64,000 nt of DNA, taken from positions 32,912,243-32,976,242 of the forward strand of contig OZ017796.1 in NCBI GenBank assembly GCA_963969395.1, written 5' to 3'. Source of the DNA: Pseudoscleropodium purum. Its lineage: Eukaryota; Streptophyta; Bryopsida; Hypnales; Brachytheciaceae. Of this stretch, positions 47,786 to 59,877 are shown in pieces. Below the pieces are notes generated by a model. It made no database searches and was not told the origin of the DNA. It saw only the letters and a list, made by a program, of their open reading frames with translations. The first letter of the stretch is position 1, and the number at the start of each line of letters is the position of its first letter. The position numbers were made by a program, and so were the translations under genes.

Positions 47786-48222
47786 CTATTCCATTTGCAA
47801 GAACTTGAGGATGTGCTTGATGGTGTATGAGTCGTAATCTACATATTCGGCCTTCATCAAAGGACTAACGAAACCTTCTAACCAACATTGATGGCTCTGA
47901 CTTCCCTTAATTGGCTTAATCATACAATAATATTGGTCGTTGTTCAGGCCTTCAAAACTCCCTTCAAATGTCACTTCTTGAGTGTCTGGTTCAACACATC
48001 CAAATTGAAGTAGAATCACCAAAGCACAAGCATCTCTTTGGAGATTACCATGCCAACATTCTTCACATGAGATTTTTTTAGCGGGCAAAGAGGTCCAACC
48101 TCATTTTGCAAAATAATTGGCAATGGTTTAGAAACCTCTAGCTGAAATGCTTGAACTGACAATTCTGACAAAGAAAGCTCTAGTTCAGCCTTTGATTGAG
48201 ACTTTGAATCTTGCAACCTCAT
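47786..48222 (-). pseudogene. Unidentified coding remnant with a frameshift at an A7 run
   Basis: The - strand has an ATG frame from 48222 (MRLQDSKSQSKAEL...) and a second frame ending at 47786. They overlap around a run of seven A near 48070-48080. Joining the frames there would give about 147 residues of non-repetitive sequence with normal amino-acid composition, including paired Cys (C-E-E-C near 48055), more Cys/Trp residues, and a VTFEGSF stretch. I do not recognise a family. The composition is unlike the surrounding AT-rich debris, suggesting a captured or decayed gene fragment. It could also be chance open sequence. Confidence 0.35.
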
Positions 48223-51075
48223 AAAAACCCTTTAGTTTGACATTTTATAGTTGAACTTCAAATCCAAACCCAGATTCTATAAAACTAAAGAGAATACTTC
48301 AAATTGGTGAAATTAGTTTATGGCAACAAGTGTCACCTTGAAGCCATTGAAAGCATCACCTTGAAGCATGTTCTCCAGATTCTAGAATCTCTCTAAAATA
48401 TAAAATTATTACACATTTTATGCAATGTACATATTTACATCATGACAATAGGGAAGGGCAACAATGGCGAGGAATATCACCTTTAGAATGAAGCACTTAC
48501 TATTATGGTTCTTCTTCATCAAGTATCACATAGAAGTTAATGCTTTTTTCAATGAGATGAAACCATTTCTCATCAATATAAACACAATCAAATGAATCTT
48601 TGAATGATGGCAACTTCATATTCAAGGATGATGGTATAATCATGGACAATGCATATTGAAGTCAAGATTTCTAATTCACTTCAATGAGGAATGGTTTAAG
48701 TGCACTTGAATGGGGTAAAGATTCTTGTAATCTTGTAGATAGATTTAATTCTAATTGAAATTTTTTGAGGTGTCATATTTCTAAGTGTGAAGTGTGAAGT
48801 TAAGTCTTTTACCTAAAAGATGTGGAAATGGAATGCTAAATGGTCAATGTAGCATGCCCAAATAGGAAAGGTGGTGTCAAGTGAGAAATTGTTCATAAAA
48901 GTTAAATTCTAATGGTTGTGTCTCTTTCCAAGTTGGTAATTAGAGTTGTTGAATTAATTGACATGCTTGGATATTTAGCCATCTTTTCCAAGTTGGAAAT
49001 CACCCATTGTGAGGAGAGTATGGAGCTCAGCCCAAATTAGATGTAGTGTGATGAGTCTAGGATGTTGTTGTAGTATATGGTGTGATGTGATTGTTGTGAA
49101 ATTGAGTTAAATTAAGTTTTAGTCCTAGTTGGATGTTCATTGGACAATTGAGTGAATCTAAAATCTAGAATTATTAGAAATTTGTGTAGAAACATTAATA
49201 CCAATTTGCAATTGAAAATATAATATAGATTTAAAGATGAATAAAATTGGATTTTTTTTGTTTGTCTTCCTACTTAAGTATTTCCTTTGGTTTGAACTTA
49301 TTATACAAAAGAATTATTTCTTATTTGGTCATTATCTACTTCAACACTTCTTGTCTTCTTTTATGCATCGATGTAGCTTCAATTTTCAGACATTTATGGC
49401 AAATGCAAAGGATCAAACATTTTTACATTGCCTCAATGGAATATCTTTAACTATAGATGCATTGATCACCTTCCTCTTTTGTCTTGAATTTCCTTAAATA
49501 CAAGAAGAAATGTCTCCAAGTCATTCCTATTTGACATGGATGATTGATCCCTTGCCCAAATACTTAATTCTAATTGTTTGAGTGGTTAATCTAAATTGAT
49601 GGGCTATAGTTGTACTTGATCGTCTCTTCAAGATCCTGTTGATACTTTGAGCTAGTAAAAATTCATAACATGACCAACATTCCGATTCAATCATGTTCAC
49701 CATTTTGACCAAGAGAAGAACTTCAGATTGTGATTGCTCTTCTATTCCTACACAAGATTGAAATGACCTTGAAAATACAAATTTGTCTTTAGATTTGATT
49801 GTAAATTGATTACAAAAAAGTAGTAGAATAGAAAGAAATGAGGTCAACATGTCATAAATTTTCCTTTAAAGGTTGATAGCAATCAATAATAGAGTAGATA
49901 ATAATTCTCTATTCCACTTAGAAACTAGAAAAATAAAAATTTGATTAGATGCACTCCATTAAAACAAAACACATGCTACACTTATTTACCAATGCAATGA
50001 AGCAAGAACTTCTAAACCATTCCAATACCAAGTACTCCATCATCAATTTATGTATGTCTCTAAAGTATGTAAGTACCGATGCTAAATAAACAATTTTAGA
50101 ATTTGTACAAAATGAAAGATTGACCTTTTATAACTCTTGCATATGATATTCAAATATCACAATCTTTGGTGCATTGAAACCTCTTTTTCTTTGCCAATAT
50201 GAAAATATGAAAATTTGGCTAGAAATACTAAAAAGTCCTTGTAGTAAGAAGTAATGGGTTTGGAGGTGCCTAACTTCTTCAATCAATTCATTAGCAATAA
50301 AATAACCTCAAACTAGCCCTCTATCTTGTTGTGGGACCTACTCCATAATAACTACCATAGTCAAAATTTGAAAGTTTAATTTACTCCATATTACTATGTA
50401 ATTTAAATTTCAGTCTAATTTTAGTCTAATTAATTTAAATTTTAAGAGCATTAAGTTAAATTTCAGTCTAATTAACTTTAACTTTTAGGAGTATTCATTT
50501 AAACTTTAGTATAATTTCAATCTAATTTCAGTCTAAAATTTTTGAATTTGGATGCTACACTAAAACTAAAAAATATGCAAAGGATATTTGGGATCATTTT
50601 GTGAAAAAATGTAATGATTGCATTGCTTCAATACATAAGCGATATGTCTAGAGAATTCAAACCAATGGGCAGACAAAAGATGCATTAGAAGAGATTTTGC
50701 TTGTCAATAGGGCTGCAAGTTCCCGGACTACAAGAATTTGACCACTATAGTTGGAAAATGTGACACAGCACTTGCCACGTCAAATTATAATAAAAAATTA
50801 ATGAAATTTATTTTTTATTAAAAAAAACTATTTTATTAAATATTTAAATTCTAAATAAAATTTTACTTTAAATCTAAATTTTATTTTACATGTAAACTTT
50901 TATTTTAGATTTAAGAATTTATTTTTATTTTTTATCATTTAAAAAATTTGATAGTATACAATTGGTTTCCAATATAGTGAACAAGCTTGAAACAACCTTC
51001 CTTTGCTTCAAATGTCTTTTAATGGGTGGTTCAATACCTTTTTTGAAGAATCCTTTCTTTTCAAACTTGGTGATG
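48223..51075. other. AT-rich stretch, no gene seen
   Basis: Only short unrecognised frames occur (for example 49237-49497 and 49527-49850). Repeated 'ttcagtctaattt' motifs occur at 50405-50540. Confidence 0.4.
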
Positions 51076-53110
51076 TGTGAGCCTTGTGAATGTCACTTAG
51101 GTCTCAAGATTTTCTTTTTTGCTTTTTGCTCATTTTTATAGGTAATTATGGTCAGAAAGACCAAAAAAGTGGGTTTAAAGAACCATTGGAAGAAAACTCT
51201 ACATATAGAGATTAATGTTCCAAGAACCTTGGAAGTGCCATAAACATTTACTTTTGTTAGTTTTCAGAGTCTAAAATGGGTGTTTGTGTGCCAATTAAGG
51301 AATTGGGAGTAGTTCCAATTTTAGGCAAAACAAAGTAAAAACACTTAGTTTGGATTCCATATAGGATTTTTGCTAGTCAAAGCACATGCAGCAATATTGG
51401 CTAAATTTAGCAAGGTTAGGTTTAATGCAACTTCTCTAATGTCATGGAAGTTCATAGCAGGAAGTTGGGGGAAAATTGCATTTCTAATATAAAAGTTGGA
51501 AATTCACTATCACAGATAATTTTGCACGCAAATTCCACGAATGTTAAATGAAAGAAGGCACTGTAACGAGAAAGGTGTTTTTAACATAAAAACATGCTAG
51601 AAGCGTAATGGTGAAGCTAGACTGCCAAGATTTCCTCGTATAAGAATGATTCCTCTCTGGAAGAATTAAATTTAAAAGAGGTAAATTTCTTTTTCTTTTT
51701 GAAAGTATAGGATGAACTTGAAAATTTGCACAAAGAATTTAAGGACGTCCTAGAAGTTACTTAAAAAATTTCATAATGTTTTAAATTACAGAACATAACT
51801 CCAAGAGAAGCCAATTAAAGTTACCAAGGATGGAAAAATTCATAGAAATTCATTTGATGATGGTAAAATCCGAGTAAAAATTAGGATAGTGTGTTTAAGC
51901 CTAAATAATTGCCTAATCAAGTTTTGCAACATTCTTACAACAACATCTACCCAAACCAACGGCGCCAACGAATTTTAACGAAATTTCAAAACATTCTACA
52001 AAATGATCATTGAACCTCAAATATATGAAGGCCAAATTGAGTCATTATGAACTCTTTTTTTACATTCTTGGACCTTCTAGACAACCCTAGCTAGTCAAAA
52101 TTGGCAAAAACTACAAACTATAAAACTTAGGTTTTTCACTTTTTCCACTAAGATGAAAAATGCTATCTTTGTGCAGAGTTTTGACTGGAAAGATGGAGGA
52201 CGGGGTCCCCTAGACTAATTGAGATCTTCTGAAGCCAAAGAGGTAGTCTGTTTTCTATTTGAAGTTTTCCTTCAAAAGTTATAGAAGGAGCAATAGTAGG
52301 GTAGAATTAGGTGTAGTAATAGTTGATTTTCGTGATTTTTTAGTTTACGTAGTTAGTTTTAGAGTAAATGGAGGTAAGTAGGGAGCCTTGGAAACATATA
52401 AAAGGGCTCCCACTAACTCCTTTTTCACCCCTCTTCTTGTTTTCGTTAGGCCAACACGTGGCCACCTTGTTCTTCATTTTGTGTGTCGATCGCTTGAGAC
52501 CAACCTTTTTGCTTTCATTTTCGTTTGGTCACTACGAGGCCTTTGCTTTGTACTTTGACCAATTTGTGGCCTTGTTAGTGAAGCTTTGAGCAACTTGCCA
52601 AAGTCTCCTTGCATTCTTTTTATGAACTTTGCCTTTGTCTTTGTATTTTGAGCTTATACCAAAGGATGTGGAGGTCCCTTTGGTTTTGCTTTTTTTTTTT
52701 TTTTATCATTTTAATACTAATGCTAAAAGACTCTTGGCCAATTTTTGGCAATGTCGTTGGCCAAGAACTTTTAGAGCTTGTGTACTTCATTATATTTAGT
52801 CTATTAGATTCTTCATTGAGCTTTTTTGATGAGAGATTTCACAACTTGTTATAGTAAATCTCCCTTGAAGCCTAGATGTGGGAATTAATGGTTCAAATGT
52901 TGTTCTTTGTTCATTTGGGAAGACTTGGGTGAGATCCAAGTTTCCAAAGTCTGCTATACGTCATCTTATCATTTTGTGGGGCATAATAGCCCCATATGGT
53001 GAAGCTTCGCTCCTATACTAAATTTTTATTATTCCCTTGTGTGTGTTTTCTTAGAATTTGGAAGACAAAACCTTGCCCTTAGAATATCCGATTTAAATTG
53101 GGTTAGGGGT
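51076..53110 (+). mobile_element. LTR-like repeat, copy D
   Basis: It begins TGTGAGCC like copy C and shares its ordered landmarks: 'gaccaaaaaagtggg' near 51159, the 'ttcctcgtataagaatgattcctctctgg' region near 51630, and 'ccttctagacaaccctagctagtcaaaa' near 52070. The core lies near 52245. A TATAAAAG box is at 52397-52404, with U5-like blocks near 52670-52760 and 'ggtgaagcttcgctcc' near 52998. A 'gggttaggggtcccaaaagg' block near 53099 is shared with copy E (63394). No gag-pol follows. Confidence 0.6.
52397..52404 (+). promoter_or_regulatory. TATA box of LTR-like copy D
   Basis: TATAAAAG is preceded by 'ccttggaaaca' and followed by a C/T-rich leader, as in copy E. Confidence 0.55.
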
Positions 53111-53389
53111 CCCAAAAGGAGGCCCAAGGGTGTGGCAAGCAACAGCCTAAATTAGGACAACTGGATTGGCCCATTTTGGTTTTAAAAACAAGCAGAGGCC
53201 GGAAAGAGAGCCAACAGTTGGCCTAAGCGAAGTCTAGCACAGGGCTGCTTACGTGACTGGCCGACAGCCGGCCCAACAAAGGTCGCTTGATTACCATACG
53301 GCACTGAATTAACTCATTATCACATACATTTGGTATGATACCTTCGGGCCCCAATCATTTTGATGTTTGATTGTTTATTTTTCCATCAA

Positions 53390-55140
53390 ATTCAGAGAGC
53401 AACCTAAGTTCCAAGGCCAGTCATAACAAAAAATTGATTTTTGATTTTAAAAGAGTGACCAGTCAGTGAGGACTCCAAACCAGAAAGCCACCCAAGTCCA
53501 GAGGGCCAGTTATAAAATAAAACTTGATTTTTTTATTTTAACCCCTCACCGTCAAAGGGGATGAAAAGTGTCCTTAGAGAGTTTCAAGTCAAATTCACAG
53601 TGTTGTAACTTTTGCATCCGGCATCTAAATTCAATAAAACTTGTTGGAAAAGTTGCACTCTCTCTTCTAGTTTATATGGTAAAATTTTCAGATCAATACA
53701 AGGTGTATTGATTTCTTGAAAGTCAGTCAAAGTTCTCAGGTTCAATTTGAGTCCACCAAACTGCGTTTGATGGCTAAAACTTCGGGGGGTTGTATCTCCT
53801 TCATCCAATGTTTGTTTTCAACCAAAATTTTGGGTTATGTTCCCCTTGAAGTCTAGTTATTGTGGTAAAATTTTCATGTAAATACAAGTTGATTTGAATG
53901 TTTGGAAGCAATTCGAAGTTCAAAATCCTGACATTTTTGGATTACAGTGAACTTCGGCGGCTTGTTTCTTCTCCATACAATGTCCATTTCCAGTAAAAAA
54001 TTTTGGAAAAGTTGAACATACCAGTCTAGTTTGTGTGGCTAAAATTTCATATCAATCCAAGAAGTAATGAGGGACTGAGAAGCATTTTAGTAGAAGGAGG
54101 TTCAGCCTTAGATGTATTTTCTGCAACTTTTCTTGCCTATTTTTTGACATTTGCAAGCCATTTTGCAAACACAGTGAGTCAATTTATTGATATTTGTTTT
54201 TGCAAATGCATTTGTATGTTGGTTTTGAATAACTTTATAGCTTTAAATTTTTTTCATTTGAGTAAGTTTAGAAATCGAATTTCACCTCCAAATGTGTTGC
54301 TAGGAAAATTTCAGCATCTTTTTTCAACACTAAAACATTATAATTTTTCAATCTATATGGTCAAATGACTCCAAATTTGATTCACATCATCTACAACATA
54401 TTCAATACAAGATTGTACGGTTAAGATCTTTATAACTTAGTGGAATTTACATCTACATTGCTTCAAAAGCACTGATGTTTTGAAACCCAAAACAGCCTTG
54501 GGCGGTGAGGGGTTAAAAGAGTGATTAGTCGGTGAGGTTCCAAACCAAAGAGTAAACCCAAACCCACTGAGGCCAGTCATAACAAAAATTCTGATTAAAA
54601 AAATCCAACGAGAGGGACTAGTCAGTGAGGTTCCAAACTAGAGAGCAACCCAAGCCAGAGGGCCAGTCATAACAAAAAATTGAATTTTGATTTTAAAAGA
54701 GTGACCAGTTAATGAGGTTCCAACCAAAGAACAACCCAAACCCATAGAGGCCAATCATAAAAAAAACTGATTTCTTATTCAAATCAAACCAAAGTGACCA
54801 AGTCAGTGAAGCTCCCTAATCAGAGAGCAACCCAAGTTTAGAGAGGCCAGTTATAACGAAAATTCTGATTTTGATTAAAAATCAAACAAGGGGACCAATC
54901 AGTGAAGTCTCCAAACCAGAGAGTAACCCAAGTCAGAGAGGCTTCCGAACAGGGAGAACAAGGTTCAGAGCTCAAGTCATAATATAAAAATTTGATTTTT
55001 GATTTACAAATCAATTCAGAGTGATCAGTTCCAAGGTTCCAAATCAGAGGGAACCCAACCTAAAGAGGCAGCCATAACAGCAAAAAAATTTGATTTTAAA
55101 ACCAGAGGGAACCCTAGCTAGAGGTCGATTCACAATAGAA
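53390..55140 (+). repeat. Minisatellite, about 100-bp unit, interrupted by a TTAA element
   Basis: The repeating order is 'gagagcaacccaag', 'cagagaggccagtcataac', 'aaaaattgattttgatttta' and 'gtgaccagtcagtgaggttcc'. About eight to ten imperfect units lie at 53395-53540 and 54515-55140. The element at 53542-54512 splits a unit. The array follows LTR-like copy D. Confidence 0.8.
53542..54512. mobile_element. TTAA-site TIR element, copy 5
   Basis: This 971-bp element starts CCCCTCACCG and ends CGGTGAGGGG, with a perfect TTAA duplication (53538-53541 and 54513-54516). The empty site is visible in neighbouring minisatellite units, which read 'gattttaaaagagtgacc'. This makes insertion into TTAA essentially certain. 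The right inner part resembles copy 1. No transposase; the frames inside are not recognisable. Confidence 0.85.
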
Positions 55141-58100
55141 CTCCGATTGTCAATCTGATTGTGTTAATAACAGAAGTACTAAAGAGGAGCAGAGGGGAGG
55201 AAACCAGACCATACCTTGGGTCAAACTGTGTTGATCAAGTCACCTGGAGCTCCAATGTACCACCTCCTGCATAGGCCTTCAAGCTCATCTGTCATACCCC
55301 AAATTGGGACTCAGATTGAGTGATTCATAGTTTGGCTCCAAGCCAAAACACTTGCAACAAGTACAAAGGGATTGGGAAGACTCTTTAGTAGTTGAAAAGA
55401 AAAAAAAAATAATCATCAAGGGAATAGGAATTTCAAGACGAATGACTTTCTTGACATAATTTAGGATTGAATCTAAAAGTCAATCTATAAAAAACAAAAT
55501 AAAGAATCAATTGACTTGATAGAGGTTAGCTAAATTAGAGAAAGGTTAAGAAAGCTTAGTTGGAGTAGATTTGACTTTATAATACATTAGCGATACTTCC
55601 AAAAACATTAGATTTTCAAAGATTTGACGTAGAAAATTAGAGTCTTCAAAAGAAAAGGAAAAAAATAGAAAGAAATTGGACAAAAATCAAATAAAAAATT
55701 CAATTTGCGACAAGGAAAAGGAAGCTTGGAAATTGAATGCAACCTCAATAATTCCAATTATCAAGAATAAAAAATACATGGAGAAATACGGAGGCCATGG
55801 AAGGAGCGTATACTTCATTGATGGAGTTTGAAGTGCAAATCAGAGAAGAAAAGATCAACAACGTTGAGGTTAGTGCTTAAATCCAAAACCATAATTATGC
55901 ACCATCTCAATTATAATTTCAATTTCATGCTGCAATTAGGACCGTAGGCATAAATTAGAATCAGACCATAAAATCATTAGTAAATTAATAGTAAGATTTA
56001 GAATCTAATAGAAAATTTCCGTAGCTTTCCAAAACTATATTACACTTCAAATTCCAATAAAAACTCCAAAAGTTACACTCGGATGAAGCTTAATTAATTT
56101 TGGATGAAAAATCAGAATTACATAGAAAGGGAAAGAAATCAATCGTTAAATATCAATTAATCAAAGTAGTCAAAATTTATATGGAAATATAAATTAAATA
56201 TGTTAAGGGACAATTGAATTTTTATTTTATTGAAACTAAAAGTCAAAAGCAAGTGAAATCGAAGTAACTTCAAAAGGAATAGTAAAAAGAATTAGTAATA
56301 AATTTTGATGAGCTGAGTGACAATCAAAATTTACTTTTTTCTTCTTACTAAGAATCTCGAAGATAAAAATTAACTTTTGTCCTCAGAGAAATTAGAATTG
56401 TGGAGATAGAATTATTTCACGGTAGAAGTAGAAGTAGGGTTAAAATAAAATCACCTTGGATGGAAAATCATGGTAAAGGTATATGAAAGATTAAAAGAAT
56501 GTCCAAAGGAATCTTATAAGGATTAGAATCTAGAGATAAGTAGAACCTCAAAGATAAAATTAAAAGTTAAAAAAAAATAGAAAATAACCCAAAAAATCCA
56601 TAGTCAACTCCAAAAAATTAGAATAGAATTAATATCATAAATTTTCACCACTTACCCCAAAATCTACCAATTTAGAATTTAGTTAGGATTTAGTGAAAAA
56701 TCTCCATTGTTTGGAAGGCAACTTGTTTACTACAAACCAATCACCTATGGAATTGATCGATAAACATAAAACATAGTTGTGCATGTTTGGTCTCAAGGGT
56801 GGAGATCAAAACACTCACATGAGTGACATGATGACATCTCCAATCTACACAAATGATTTAATTTTCAAAATGTGAGAATGCATAATCGAGATTGAAATGT
56901 AGTCCATAGAAAAATCCAAACAAATTGATATAGGTATGAAATGTAAAGAACTACTTTGTGATAGTAAGAAAACCAAAACCAATGAAGGAAAATTATAATT
57001 TCATTATAGGAACTATGTATCAATATGTTTCTCATATATTTCTAGAACATATTTACTAAAAATCTCTTAAAAGGTCATTATTTATAATCTTATAATTAGA
57101 ACTATACTTAAAAATTCACTTAAAACATCCCTTTCTCTTGTAGTGCTTATTACAACAACAAAAAACAAGTATGCATGAGGATGATATTTCTAAAAGTGTG
57201 GAGTACATCAAAATATGAAACTATAGAACATAAGCTCTTACCTAGAAGAACTGGATACTCACACTCTCGAATTTGTATAATTGCTTGATTTTGGTTTACT
57301 TCTGAGATATTGAATGGCTTAAATTTTGTTTGCTCATTGTATCTACTCTGATCCTAGATAGCTATTCCTTTGTGTGACAACAATCACTAATCACAGTGAA
57401 GGTCATATCGATAAGACTTCATGTGGCTAATCAAAGTGTACGTAATAGTCATTATAAGTGATTAAAGTTGACAAAGTCATTGATCAAAGAACTTGAAATT
57501 TCATCAAAACCCCTTAAAGAGCGAGGGACCAACACCACATTTGTCAAATAGTGTAGTTGAATTGTTGGACTCACAACATTCTTACTTTGGATACAAAATA
57601 TGTATTTGGCTTAGCCCTTAATTAGCTACATAGATTTATTTGTCAAATAATCAAAATTCTCATAGATCATGGCAATAGTCAATAATGAATTATAATTTTA
57701 ATAACAAATTTCATTTTTATAATAAAATAAAATGGAAATGAATGATTACAATGCATAATTCATACACAATTCACTCCATACATTACAGCTATTAGCCATT
57801 CAATTGTCTCACATTAATTTATATTCAAGCTATCCTAAATTCTCCAATTTAATTCTCACCAATTTCATTATACATTAAGATTCAAATACAAAGAGATTAA
57901 ACCATATGTACTTCTATCAAACAACTTTAAAAAACAAACATCACATTCACACTTCATTGATCACAAATTTGCAAAAAAATACACTTAATACATCACAATA
58001 CAATATATTATCACTCAAATTGAATTATGGAAAAATACACACATAGAATTGTTCATAAAAATTTACGTAGAAAAACAATCAATCAAAGGAAGCTAGACTA

Positions 58101-59873
58101 CACTTGTCTATTCTCTCTAAAAAAACAACTATAAAACTACTTGTGCTTGAAACCTCTTTATTGGCATCCCTTCACTTGTAATTGTTTATAGTCATTCTTC
58201 TAAATTTATTGCTTCAAATCTTCAATAACCACCTTTAAAATTCAATGTACAATTTGCATTCACACCACACAAGTTTTTGTAAATAAAATTCAAACATGAA
58301 CTCATTTCATACCAAAATAACAATTTCCACACAAACTTTGAAAATTGGTGTTCATACAAACCACCTTAGTCCATTAATCAATACATTGTGACATATTTAA
58401 CATGCAATAATTGTAGTATAATTATAGATACAACACACAACATATTATGTAGTTACAATTGTCAATAAAACCATCAATCAAGATTTCAAAAAGCGTCAAA
58501 AGCACACTATCTTGAAGTGTTCCCCCTAGCTAATAATGTTACCTCAAAAGAAGCTAGGACAACACATAATATGTAGTTGGATCTAAATGTCTTGATGAAA
58601 TAACTATACAACGTCTTTACACTATTCGCACTTAAACAATGCTTATGGCTTGCCAATAATTGCATGTAAAAGTGAATTCAATATAGTAGATCAAAAGATT
58701 GTAGATTGTCTATATTTGTCTTTTTTAAATAATCACTTGTAGTAAGTTTTTTTAATGCCAAATCTCAATGTCAATCTAAATCCAAATTCTAACCATTTGA
58801 TTTTTGCATGTGATACCTAATCAAAAATGGTATTGATGCCATCATGAACATAACTAATTTGCCTTCTTAAACTTCTTCAACACCTATCTAAAGATGTATC
58901 ATGATATGAAGACCTTCAACAACAAGGACAAATTCAATTTCCTAGACACAAAGTCCAATAAGAGTAGCATAAAACATACCATATACCAACTATGTTGGCA
59001 TTTGTTACATGATAATATATAGTAGCTACACTTTTCTTCTATCCACAAACAAAACACACAAGATTGTCAAGCTAGCACCACTATTGATTCTAGGTGCATA
59101 GTACCTTTAATTGGCTAGTGGTAAAGAACACAATTCTTTGAATGCTCCCAAAACTTTCACTTGTCCTTAATTACCAACAACAAAATGCAACTAGACAATA
59201 CATCCTTGATCCAAAGGATTGTGTGTCCTACCTTGTTATCCAAAGTTACAAGCGCCTTATGTTGGATATAAATATAATCTCCTTTGGAGAATTCCTACAA
59301 CTGAGGCTGATAAGCACCTCTATGAATGCAAGCATGATGCAAGTATCACGATGCTAAACAAAAGATAAGTTCTTTATGATTGTAGACATGGCCTTTTGGA
59401 AAAACTCTCCTCAATGATAAACATCATAATCAATCAAAGGGATCATCCAATTCCACAATTAGAACCAAATTCTCTCGCAAATGAGTTGGTGTGAGTGTTT
59501 TTTCTCCACCCTTGAGATAAAAGGGACACACCCACTCTCTAATTTGTCCAATATAAAAGATTCTTAGTTTGGGGTGCCTAAGCATTTTTCCAATTGACCT
59601 TCCAAGCAATGAACAAGTTGTAGATGTTTCTAACTTCTAAGTATCTCAAGTTTCACTTAGAGCTAATTAAAACTACAAAAGTTAGGTTTTCATGACTCAT
59701 TCTAATTTTAATGGCAAAATTCTGGTCCTCAAAGTTCAAATGACTCTTAAACTAGCTTTGATTGAAGAATGTGAAATATCTTGCTACACTAATTCTAAAA
59801 TTGTTTCACTTGGAAATGTAACTTTGTATGAGAAAGTTAGAAGGCTTCAAAGTTTGGGATGAATTCTCTTCAT
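55141..59873. other. AT-rich stretch, no gene seen
   Basis: The part up to about 56600 is A-rich and has a 'cggatgaag' core near 56085 like the array at 4.65-6.9 kb, so it may be the interior of the copy D element. From about 57100 to 59870 only short unrecognised frames occur. No terminal repeats or tandem arrays were found. Confidence 0.4.
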
Positions 59874-59877
59874 TTAA

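Noticed and set aside
54033..54368. + strand 111-codon frame
   Set aside because: It lies inside TTAA element copy 5, is AT-rich and hydrophobic by composition, and has no counterpart in other copies.
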